Source: Planctomycetota bacterium
Lineage (GTDB): Bacteria; Planctomycetota; UBA1135
Direction: 5' to 3'
Length of the DNA stretch: 37,016 nt
Assembly (NCBI GenBank): GCA_021776925.1
Contig: JAJFFB010000197.1
Coordinates: 1 to 37,016, forward strand
Part shown: one piece after another, positions 8,742-16,176 of the stretch
How the letters are laid out: each line of letters begins with the position of its first letter
Numbering within the stretch: position 1 is the first letter of the stretch
Made by a program: the position numbers and the translations under genes
The notes under the pieces: model-generated
Told to the model about the DNA's origin: nothing
What the model saw: only the letters and a program-made list of their open reading frames with translations
Databases searched by the model: none

Positions 8742-10601
8742 ATGCTCCTCTCCCTCTGCGCGTTCGCCTCCGCCGCGCTTGCTCTTCCGGTTCAGGAAAC
8801 CGAATCCGATTCGACCGACTCGGCGCTGATGGTTCTGTGTGCACAGTTCAGCGGCCACGATTTCGATCGCGACGGGCGCGCGGAAATCGATCAGCTGCGA
8901 CTGCTCCAGGATGAGGAGGGCAGCCAAAGACCGCTGGTCCTGGTGCTGGTCGAGCAGCGCTTGCTTGAGCCCCTCGACGGTGCTGCCGATCTGCATCCGC
9001 CGTTGCAGCAACTACGTCAGGACTTGACCGTCGACGGCTGGGACTCGGCACTGCTTTCGGTCGCCCTGCCGGCGTCGGTGGAACACCGCGACGGCCTGGT
9101 GCTGTTGGCGCTGCGCGAGTTCCTGCGTGGTGTAAGGCAGGAACGCGATCTCGCCGGGGTGCTTTTGGTCGGGCGTTTTCCCGACGCCTACCTGGTGCGC
9201 ACCTGCAACTGGCGCAAGAAGGAAGACCTGGTGCTGCACAGGGGCAGCGACGCCCAGCGCAGCTATTCGTCCACGCCTTTCGTACGGCGCGTTCCCGAAC
9301 CCGTGGCCCACCGCGCCGACATCGTGCTGGCCGATCTCGACGGCCATTGGGAAGACCTCTACGTCGGCCCGCGGGTGGAATTGCCGGCGGTGTACGCGGT
9401 CTTTCCTGACGGTGTGCCCCAACGAGGTGGAGCCTGCGTCGACGTGCAGCAGTCGGGGATTGCCTTCGAGGATTTCTTTCACGTGCGCGACGGCATGCTC
9501 GAGGTTGCGCCGCTAGTCAAACCCGCCGAGGGCGAAGCCGCGTGGGTGGTGCGCGTCTTCGACGACCACGGCGATCTGGAATGCACTCCGGCCGATCGCG
9601 CCTTCCCCAACGCACTGGCGCGCCCGGAGATCCACGTGTCGCGGATCGATCCGAGCGGGATCGCCCTGTCGCCCGACCCGGGACTGACCGACGCCGACGG
9701 CGTCAGCCTGATGGGTGAGGACGGCCAGGTGCAAAGCCTGCGCTTCGCCAGCGCCGAGGCGGTGCCGGCCTGGAACGGTGAATTGTGGGTTGCGGATCCG
9801 CTGTTGGAGCGCCGCTTGTTGGCGGACTTCCTCGAGCGCAACCACGCCTTCCGCGAGGGGCCCGATGCCGCCGCCTTCCGTCCGGCTTCGATCGCCTGTG
9901 ACCTGGGCTCGGGCTACGCGCGCATGCGCCGTGCCTCGCCGGCATGGAAGGACCTGTCCGAGGCAACGGCCGACGTGCATGGCCGCCCCGATCTGACCGA
10001 TTTCGTCGACTGGCTGCAATTGCCGGCGGTGTTGCGCACCGTGCGCGCGCACAGCGATCCGTGGGGAAGTGTCTTTCGCCGCGCCGATACCGCCGCCCTC
10101 GATGCCTACTTCACCAGCACCCCGACCGGGGGGCCTTTGAGCTGGACCCCGCAGGGGGAACGGCTGGTGCCGTCTTTGCAGAAAGCTGCCGGCGGCGGCA
10201 AATTGGACTTCTTCCTGCTGCGCAGCATCTGGGAGTCGGGTCTTGCCTCGGAAACCTCATCGCTCTATCTGCACACCGGTTGTCATGGAATCTCGCCGCC
10301 GGGAGCCGCCAACCGGCCCTTCGATCACCCGAATTATGGCCTCCGTGGGGGGGGGGAAGCCCTGCTCTTCTTCGGTGGCGGACTTGCCATGGTGGGGCGC
10401 GCCAAGGTGTTCTACGACGAACCGCGCGGTTTCGCCGAGGAACTCGCTGCCGGCGGCACCATCGGGCACGCCTGGGCGCGTTACTACGCCGAGGAAGGAG
10501 CTTCAACTTGGAGCAAGGCCGGCGGTGACATCGGCCGCAAGCGCAGCTATTTTTGGAGCGTCCTCGGTGACTGGACCCTGCGTTGCATCGCTCCCCATTG
10601 A
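8742..10601 (+). CDS. Secreted protein with C25 (gingipain)-like features, possibly inactive
   Basis: 619 aa with a Sec signal peptide (MLLSLCAFASAALA). DFDRDGRAEIDQL near residue 42 resembles a calcium-binding loop. RDLAGVLLVGRFPDAYLV and the C-terminal block YLHTGCHGIS (Cys514-His515), then EALLFFGGGLAMVG, FAEELAAGGTIGHAW and SVLGDWTLR, follow the order of family C25 clan CD peptidases: strand-HG, strand-AC, then AEAF...GA and GDPxLR. The catalytic AC after the second strand is GG here, so the protein may be a degenerate or non-peptidase relative. A G10 run at 10347-10356 encodes part of GLRGGGE. It is translationally coupled to the next gene. The fold assignment is inference. Confidence 0.6.
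   Translation: MLLSLCAFASAALALPVQETESDSTDSALMVLCAQFSGHDFDRDGRAEIDQLRLLQDEEGSQRPLVLVLVEQRLLEPLDGAADLHPPLQQLRQDLTVDGWDSALLSVALPASVEHRDGLVLLALREFLRGVRQERDLAGVLLVGRFPDAYLVRTCNWRKKEDLVLHRGSDAQRSYSSTPFVRRVPEPVAHRADIVLADLDGHWEDLYVGPRVELPAVYAVFPDGVPQRGGACVDVQQSGIAFEDFFHVRDGMLEVAPLVKPAEGEAAWVVRVFDDHGDLECTPADRAFPNALARPEIHVSRIDPSGIALSPDPGLTDADGVSLMGEDGQVQSLRFASAEAVPAWNGELWVADPLLERRLLADFLERNHAFREGPDAAAFRPASIACDLGSGYARMRRASPAWKDLSEATADVHGRPDLTDFVDWLQLPAVLRTVRAHSDPWGSVFRRADTAALDAYFTSTPTGGPLSWTPQGERLVPSLQKAAGGGKLDFFLLRSIWESGLASETSSLYLHTGCHGISPPGAANRPFDHPNYGLRGGGEALLFFGGGLAMVGRAKVFYDEPRGFAEELAAGGTIGHAWARYYAEEGASTWSKAGGDIGRKRSYFWSVLGDWTLRCIAPH
10347..10356 (+). repeat. G10 homopolymer inside a coding region
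   Basis: Ten consecutive G within the C25-like gene. A one-base slip would truncate the last ~80 residues. Confidence 0.9.
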
Positions 10602-12910
10602 TTTTCATTTCCTCCGTAGCGCTGGCACTTTTCCCGTGCCTGGGCCATGGGGCGCCGCCGTCCGGTGCAGCGGCCGCACCACCTGCCGCCGCTGCCACAG
10701 CAGCCACCGGCATTTTCCCAGGTCTACAGGAGCCTCAATCGGCAGGGCAGGTCAGCGACGCATCGCTCAAGAACCTGCGCGCCTTGGGCAAATCGCTGGC
10801 GCGTCTCGGCGAGGGCGCCGAGGTCGACGCGGTCGAGAAACTCCTGCGTGAGCTCGGAGATCCTGCCAAAGAGGTCGACAAGGCGCACAAGGCCTGGAAC
10901 AAGGAACTGGCGAAGGCCAGGCCGAGCAAGAGTAAACGAAGTGCAGCGCTGAAGGGCGTCGACAAGTTGACCGCCGGACTGCATCAGGAGCTGACCTCGG
11001 CAAGCGATCCCGAGACCACACGGCTCCTGGCCGAATTGATTCTGCGCTTCGACAGCGAAAGTGAAACCGCGCATGAAGCGCTGGGGCGTCAGCAGGTCGA
11101 CGGGCGTTGGACCACTTCCGAGGCCGAAGGCTGGCGCAGCGGCCGCGAGCGCGCCGCCGACCTCTTGCACCGGGCCCACCACCTGCCGATCGAGATCTCC
11201 ATAGGAAGATCCGATCTTCCTACACTGCGCGAACTCTACGGGGACGAGGGCATCCAGGTATATGCCCACGGCATCCACTTTCATGGCGGGGATGACGTCG
11301 AAAAGCTGAAGCGGGTGCTGCAATCGGTTCTGCGCGGACTGGCGCTCTCGCACGCCCTGCGCGGAGGTGAAATGGAAGTTCCGCCGCTTGCGCCGATGCA
11401 TTACGTGCTCCTGCGCCGCGACCCCGAGCACTTCCCGCGCGCGATCGGCGAAGCGGGGGCCCGCGGCGGACTCCCCGCCAGCGAAATCGAGGCCGCCAAA
11501 GATTATTGGTGGTTTTTTGACTCACGCGGCTGGGCCACCTTGCGTTGGCAGATGGACAGCGATCTTGCCTCGACGGTTTTCTACTTCTGCCAGGAGCGTC
11601 TGCGCTGGCAGCCGTGTCTGACCCAGGGGCACTGCAACTGGATCAGCCTGAATCTGTTCGGCGCCACCGTGCCGACGATCTTCGTCACTGAGCCGGTGTT
11701 TTCCGAAGCGCGCACCACCACCGGCATGTCGCGCAAACTGCGTGGCATCCTGCGGCTGGCGACCTCGCGCGCGATCTTCGCTTCGCGTCTGTGGATGAAG
11801 AACAAGGTGCGCGCCGGCGAGCGCGTGCCGTGGTCGCTGGCGATGGTCGACCACCCCGGCAAGATCAGTGGCGAGATCCTGCTCAAGGCCACCCTGGTCG
11901 CCGAGTACCTGCAAGACCAACAGCTGCTCCGCGGCGTGATCCAAAGCACGCAGGGCAAGAGCAAACGTGTGCCCGCTTTCGAGGACGCGCTCGGCCAGGC
12001 GCTGCCGGTGTTCGAGGAGCAATGGCGTCGTTGGCTGATGGGTGAAGAGGCACAGACCGGTTTGCGCCAACGCCTGCAGCAGCAAGGTGGGAGCGAGGCA
12101 CCTGAAGCGGGGAGCCATCCCGCGGTGCAGGTGCTGCAGCGCATCCGCGCCGAAGCCGGGGCTGGTCTGTTCGCTTCGACCGAGGAGGATCCGGGTGGCT
12201 TCCAGATGGACCTGTGGCTGGATCCGGAGCTCAGCAGCATGGCGCACGCTCACGCCCTCTACCTTGAACTCAATCCGGACCTGCACGCGCTGTGGCCCGA
12301 CGTGCACTACGAGGAACAGGGGCGGCCGGGTTATTCGGTCGAAGGCAACCTCGCCGGCAGCCACGCGGTGATCGCCTTCAGCGACAGCGCCGAAGATGCA
12401 ATTGACCATTGGCTGGCGACCTTCTATCACCGTCTGCCGCTGCTCGACCCGGGCATGTTCGGGATGGGCTACGGCCAGGTCAGCGACATCATCGTGCTCG
12501 ACTGCACTTCGCTGACCGCGCCGACCTACCTCGACGCGTGGGTGGTGTGGCCGGCCGACAACGCCGCTGCGGTACCGCGTTCCTTCCGGCCCGAACTGCC
12601 CAATCCGGTGCCGGGCGAGAACCAGAGCGCTTGGGGTTATCCGATCACGCTGCAGGCCTTCGGCAAGGACATGGCCGGGCCCCTCGACGTGCGCATGCGC
12701 CTGTTCCTTGGCAACGACGCCGCCGCTGCCGCCGAGGTGGCGTGCCACTTCCTCAGTCCGTCGGCACCCAAGAATCCAGAACTCGCGCCGGCCAACGCCT
12801 TCTGCCTGATTCCGAAGCAGCAGCTGGCCGCAAGCCACACCTACACCGTGGTGGCGGAATCCGCCTCGCTGGGCAAGGTCCTGCGCTGGAGCTTCCGCAC
12901 CGCGCGCTGA
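10583..12910 (+). CDS. Secreted protein with C-terminal CAP (SCP/PR-1-like) domain
   Basis: 775 aa from TTG 10583. An in-frame TTG at 10598 overlaps the upstream stop as TTGA, a coupling geometry that makes it an equally good start (770 aa). The signal peptide is IFISSVALALFPCLGHG, then an Ala/Pro-rich linker. The middle (about 60-500) is a large helical region with no family I recognise. Residues ~540-650 look like a CAP domain: SSMAHAHALYLELNPD, HYEEQGRP, DAIDHWLATFYHRLPLLDPG and MFGMGYG. A C-terminal Ig-like strand region ends in VLRWSFRTAR. CAP domains are secreted and have varied lipid-binding or other roles. Its coupling to the C25-like gene suggests a shared envelope function. Confidence 0.7.
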   Translation: MHRSPLIFISSVALALFPCLGHGAPPSGAAAAPPAAAATAATGIFPGLQEPQSAGQVSDASLKNLRALGKSLARLGEGAEVDAVEKLLRELGDPAKEVDKAHKAWNKELAKARPSKSKRSAALKGVDKLTAGLHQELTSASDPETTRLLAELILRFDSESETAHEALGRQQVDGRWTTSEAEGWRSGRERAADLLHRAHHLPIEISIGRSDLPTLRELYGDEGIQVYAHGIHFHGGDDVEKLKRVLQSVLRGLALSHALRGGEMEVPPLAPMHYVLLRRDPEHFPRAIGEAGARGGLPASEIEAAKDYWWFFDSRGWATLRWQMDSDLASTVFYFCQERLRWQPCLTQGHCNWISLNLFGATVPTIFVTEPVFSEARTTTGMSRKLRGILRLATSRAIFASRLWMKNKVRAGERVPWSLAMVDHPGKISGEILLKATLVAEYLQDQQLLRGVIQSTQGKSKRVPAFEDALGQALPVFEEQWRRWLMGEEAQTGLRQRLQQQGGSEAPEAGSHPAVQVLQRIRAEAGAGLFASTEEDPGGFQMDLWLDPELSSMAHAHALYLELNPDLHALWPDVHYEEQGRPGYSVEGNLAGSHAVIAFSDSAEDAIDHWLATFYHRLPLLDPGMFGMGYGQVSDIIVLDCTSLTAPTYLDAWVVWPADNAAAVPRSFRPELPNPVPGENQSAWGYPITLQAFGKDMAGPLDVRMRLFLGNDAAAAAEVACHFLSPSAPKNPELAPANAFCLIPKQQLAASHTYTVVAESASLGKVLRWSFRTAR

Positions 12911-12912
12911 TA

Positions 12913-13581
12913 TTAGAGCCGAGTCAGGTGCAGACGGCGGAAGGCGCACGGGGCGCCCTCGGCCTGCAGGGCGATCTGGCCGTGATCGGCGGTGCAGTCG
13001 AAACCGTGGTTGACGAAGTCGCCGTTGACCCAGATCTTGATGTCGGTGCCGACGCATTCGATCACCATCTCGTTCCACTCGCCCGGGGCGTTCTCGGAAC
13101 CGTCGGTCAGATTGAGGATTCGCCGTGCCTTGTTGCCGTCGACTCCCCAATTCTCGCGCGGCCCGCGGCGTGCCTCCATGTCGGTCACGCTGACGTCCTC
13201 GCCGATGCACCAGAAGTCTCCGGCGTTGCCGTGATAGAGCTGACATTCGATCGACTGCGGGAACATCTTGTACAGCCGACGCGGGGTCGAAGCGTGCACC
13301 AGCACTCCGCAGTTGCCCGGCTCGCCGAGCCAGCGGTACTCGACCTCGAGGCGGTAGTCCGCGTATTCGGCATCGGTGATCAAATGACCCTGCGGAGTGC
13401 CGCGGCTGATCAGGATGCCTTCTTCGACGACGAAGGAGGCCTCGATCTCGAGGTTGTCATCGGCGGCCGGAATGTCGGCGTGCCAGCCGTCGAGGTCGTT
13501 GCCGTTGAACAGATCGAGTTCGCGCGGCGCCGAGCACGCGCCGAGCGCGAGGATCAAGCCAAGAAGAGAGAGGGGTTTCAT
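12913..13581 (-). CDS. DUF1080 (3-keto-disaccharide hydrolase-like) lipoprotein
   Basis: The chosen start is ATG 13581 (MKPLSLLGLILALGAC, lipobox LGAC, Cys16), giving 222 aa. Its ATG overlaps the stop of the upstream gene as ATGA (13578-13581), so translation is coupled. LFNGNDLDGWHA at the mature N-terminus is the DUF1080 signature. WNEMVIECVGTDIKIWVNGDFVNH and GQIALQAEG complete the concanavalin-like fold. The family includes secreted 3-keto-glucoside hydrolases and many untested planctomycete paralogues. Its 3' end lies 2 bases from the end of the convergent CAP gene, leaving no room for a terminator. Confidence 0.88.
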   Translation of the reverse strand: MKPLSLLGLILALGACSAPRELDLFNGNDLDGWHADIPAADDNLEIEASFVVEEGILISRGTPQGHLITDAEYADYRLEVEYRWLGEPGNCGVLVHASTPRRLYKMFPQSIECQLYHGNAGDFWCIGEDVSVTDMEARRGPRENWGVDGNKARRILNLTDGSENAPGEWNEMVIECVGTDIKIWVNGDFVNHGFDCTADHGQIALQAEGAPCAFRRLHLTRL

Positions 13582-14648
13582 GGGGATTCCGGGTCGGCGC
13601 TCCACAGATCGCCGAGGATGTAGCCCTCGGGAAAGGGATCGCTGGGGTCGAGCACGTATTGGGCCAAGCCGGTGATCCAGGCGCGGCCGCGCAGGGTGGG
13701 GCGCACGGCGCGATAGGGGCCGACGGTGGTTTCTTCCAGCAGCCGGCCGGTGAAAACCGTGCCCAGAATACTCTCGTGGCGGAAATCCTGGTGCAGATCC
13801 AGTTCACCGCGCGCGTGCAGCACCGCCATCTTGGCGCAGGTTCCGGTTCCACACGGCGATCGGTCGAGCACGCCGGTCCAGGTCGAAGGGCGCTCCCAGT
13901 CGAGCTTGCCACTGGAGACGACCACCGCGTTGCGCCGGTCCCCATCACCCAGGGGGGGGGCGGAAAGCTGCGCGATGGTGACCCCGCGGATGTCCTCGTT
14001 TTCCGGATGCACGCAGTCGAGCTGCTCCTGGGTGGCGGCCTTGATCATTTCGCCGAGGCGTACCGCGTCGCCGGCCTCATCGGGCGACAGCCGCAGCCCC
14101 AGTGCCGGCGCGTCGGCGATGACGAAGAACATGCCGCCGTAGGCGACGTCGACCGTGACCGAACCGAGCTGCGGCACCTCGACCACCGCGTCCAGGTGCA
14201 CCGCAAAGGCGGGCACGTTGGTGAAGGTGACCCCGATGACCTTGCCGGCTTGGACCTCGGCGCGCACCCGCACCAGGCCGGCGGGACTTTCGAGCACCAA
14301 TTCGGTGATCGGTTCCTGCGCCTCTACCATGCCGGTTTCGATCAGCACCGTCGCCACCGATATCGTGTTCGACCCCGACATGCCCGGGTACTCGGTCTGC
14401 TCCATGATGACGAAACCGGCGTCGGCATCGGGGTGGGTCGGCGGCAGGATCAGATTGCAGCACAGCGCCGGATAACCGCGCGGTTCGCGCAGCATGCGCC
14501 GCCGCAGGCCATCGCAATGGGTGCGCAGGTGCACCATTTTCTCGAACATGGTTGCGCCGGGCACGTCGTCCACGCCGCCGATAATGACGCGGCCGGGCTC
14601 ACCGCAGGCATGGGTGTCGACCGCGCGGATCATGTCGGGGAAGGCCAT
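13578..14648 (-). CDS. Proline racemase family; probable trans-3-hydroxy-L-proline dehydratase type
   Basis: 356 aa, a normal family length. The first catalytic motif reads YPGMSGSNTIS with Ser91 where racemases and 4-hydroxyproline epimerases have Cys (MCGHGT). The second is DRSPCGTGTCAKMA with Cys266 intact. In characterised members, Ser or Thr at the first position with Cys at the second marks trans-3-hydroxy-L-proline dehydratase rather than racemase or epimerase, so dehydration of collagen-type hydroxyproline to a pyrroline is predicted. A C9 run (G9 at 13952-13960 on +) encodes APPL. It is cotranscribed with the DUF1080 lipoprotein and divergent from the sulfatase. No other hydroxyproline-catabolism genes are in view. 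Confidence 0.88.
   Translation of the reverse strand: MAFPDMIRAVDTHACGEPGRVIIGGVDDVPGATMFEKMVHLRTHCDGLRRRMLREPRGYPALCCNLILPPTHPDADAGFVIMEQTEYPGMSGSNTISVATVLIETGMVEAQEPITELVLESPAGLVRVRAEVQAGKVIGVTFTNVPAFAVHLDAVVEVPQLGSVTVDVAYGGMFFVIADAPALGLRLSPDEAGDAVRLGEMIKAATQEQLDCVHPENEDIRGVTIAQLSAPPLGDGDRRNAVVVSSGKLDWERPSTWTGVLDRSPCGTGTCAKMAVLHARGELDLHQDFRHESILGTVFTGRLLEETTVGPYRAVRPTLRGRAWITGLAQYVLDPSDPFPEGYILGDLWSADPESP
13952..13960 (-). repeat. C9 homopolymer in the coding strand
   Basis: Nine consecutive G on + (C9 in the gene) inside the proline racemase homologue, before the catalytic Cys266 block. A slip would remove the second active-site half. Confidence 0.9.
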
Positions 14649-14711
14649 CAGAACCTGGATCAGGGTCGCAACATGATGCCCTCTGGCTCATCCTGCATCA
14701 AGACGGTGGGC

Positions 14712-14717
14712 TATGCT
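14712..14717 (+). promoter_or_regulatory. Possible -10 element TATGCT, leaderless spacing
   Basis: TATGCT ends 6 bases before the sulfatase ATG at 14724. No Shine-Dalgarno site is seen. Compare the sites at 5372 and 8729. Confidence 0.3.
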
Positions 14718-14723
14718 GAGTCG

Positions 14724-16109
14724 ATGCAAGCTTGGAATCGCTGGGCCGTGGTGCTCGTGGGAACCGTTACCGCAGGTCTGGGATGTACGGCGGGCACCGC
14801 CCAGGAGCCGCAGCCAACCGAGCAAGTCGACACCAGGCCCTGGAACGTGTTGCTGCTGGTCAGCGATGACCAGGGCTGGGGCGACATCGGCTACCACAAT
14901 GCAGAAATGCGCACGCCGGTACTCGACCGGCTCGCAGCGCAGGGGGTGCGCTTGGAACAGCACTACGTGCAGCCGCAGTGCACGCCGACGCGCGTGGCTC
15001 TGATGAGCGGTCGCTATCCGTCGCGTTTCGGTTCGCATTGCACCCAGGCCTCGAACGAGCGCGCCCTGCCTGCGGGCACCGCGACTCTGGCCACCGTTGT
15101 GTCGGGTGCCGGCTATGCCACCGGCATGAGCGGCAAGTGGCATCTCGGTTCCAAGTCGGAGTGGGGGCCACTGCACTTTGGATTCGACCACGCTCACGGT
15201 TCGCTCGCCGGTGCGGTGGGCATGTACGACCACCGCTATCGCCTCAATTCACCCTTTGCCGAGACCTGGCACCGCGACCACCAGCCTCTGCAACAGGAGG
15301 GTCACGTCACCGATCTGGTCGCTGCCGAAGCGGTGCGCTGGATCGAGGATCACCGAACGCAGCCTTGGTTCTTCTACGTTCCCTTCCACGCCGTGCACAC
15401 CCCCCTGGTCGAACAGGACGCACGCTGGTTCGAAGCCAATGCCCACATCGAGGCCAGGGACAGGCAGCTCTTCGCTGCGGCGGCCACGCACCTCGACGAC
15501 GCCATCGGGCGCCTCCTCAAGGCGTTGGAAACCAGCGGGCAGCGTCAGCGCACCGTGATCGTTTTCCTATCCGACAACGGAGGCATCCACACCGCCTACG
15601 CAGGCGGCAACTACCCCGCGCCTGACCCGGCGCTGAAGTCCGGGTTCAGTTCCAATCTTCCCTTCCGCGGCGGCAAGACCACCGTTTGGGAAGGGGGCAT
15701 GCGCGTACCGGCGCTGGTGTGGTGGCCGGGGGTTGAAGCGCGGGTGCACTACGCACCCATGCACGCGGTCGATTGGCTGCCGACGCTGGCTGCGATGCTC
15801 GGCATCGAACTCGACGCCGTATTCCAGAGCAGACTCGACGGAGTGGACGTCTCCGCGCAATTGCGCGGCGCACCTGCTCACGAGCGCAGCTTTTATTGGG
15901 TATGGGGCGCCAACCGTCAGCGCGTCGCCCTACGCCAGGGGCGCTGGAAACTGCTGCGCAACAAGATCCTGCAGGCGTGGCAGCTCTACGACCTCGAGGC
16001 CGATCCCTACGAGACCACCAATCTCGCCGAGGCCCAGCCCGGGCGCGTGACGGCGATGGTCGCGCTAGTCCAAGCCCAACACGCCCGTGATGCGCGCAGG
16101 CAGGATTAG
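14724..16109 (+). CDS. Exported arylsulfatase (formylglycine type)
   Basis: The chosen start is ATG 14724 (461 aa). The frame is open 1 kb further upstream only because it runs antisense through the proline racemase gene. The signal peptide is MQAWNRWAVVLVGTVTAGLGCTAGTAQ; the GLGC site is not a classic lipobox. The FGly motif is C86-T-P-T-R90 followed by LMSGRYPSR. Metal-binding SDDQGWGD (47-54), GMSGKWHLG and FLSDNGG are all present. This is the Cys type, so it needs conversion of Cys86 to formylglycine by FGE or an anaerobic maturase; neither is certain in this window. The likely role is desulfation of algal or host polysaccharides. It converges on blaR1 across a terminator. Confidence 0.92.
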   Translation: MQAWNRWAVVLVGTVTAGLGCTAGTAQEPQPTEQVDTRPWNVLLLVSDDQGWGDIGYHNAEMRTPVLDRLAAQGVRLEQHYVQPQCTPTRVALMSGRYPSRFGSHCTQASNERALPAGTATLATVVSGAGYATGMSGKWHLGSKSEWGPLHFGFDHAHGSLAGAVGMYDHRYRLNSPFAETWHRDHQPLQQEGHVTDLVAAEAVRWIEDHRTQPWFFYVPFHAVHTPLVEQDARWFEANAHIEARDRQLFAAAATHLDDAIGRLLKALETSGQRQRTVIVFLSDNGGIHTAYAGGNYPAPDPALKSGFSSNLPFRGGKTTVWEGGMRVPALVWWPGVEARVHYAPMHAVDWLPTLAAMLGIELDAVFQSRLDGVDVSAQLRGAPAHERSFYWVWGANRQRVALRQGRWKLLRNKILQAWQLYDLEADPYETTNLAEAQPGRVTAMVALVQAQHARDARRQD

Positions 16110-16144
16110 AAAGAACCGGGCGGGGCTGCGATTACCCCGCCCGG
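16105..16144 (-). terminator. Hairpin terminator after the blaR1-like gene
   Basis: A perfect 10-bp stem (CCGGGCGGGG at 16116-16125 with CCCCGCCCGG at 16135-16144) has a 9-base loop. Read on the minus strand it is followed by TTCTTTCTAAT, a U-rich tail, so it should terminate the minus transcript. The + side lacks a T-run but the hairpin may also slow sulfatase read-through. Confidence 0.75.
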
Positions 16145-16176
16145 CATTGACCTCCCGGCGCTGCCGGCATGGGTGG

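Noticed and set aside
12911..12912. A terminator between the convergent CAP and DUF1080 genes
   Set aside because: Only 2 bases separate the stops and no hairpin was seen in either gene end.
11522..13246. 574-aa minus-strand open frame
   Set aside because: Lies mostly antisense to the CAP-domain gene and shows no domain; an effect of high GC.
13659..14723. Upstream extension of the sulfatase frame by 355 codons
   Set aside because: It runs antisense through the proline racemase gene, whose protein has both catalytic motifs. The sulfatase signal peptide begins cleanly at 14724.
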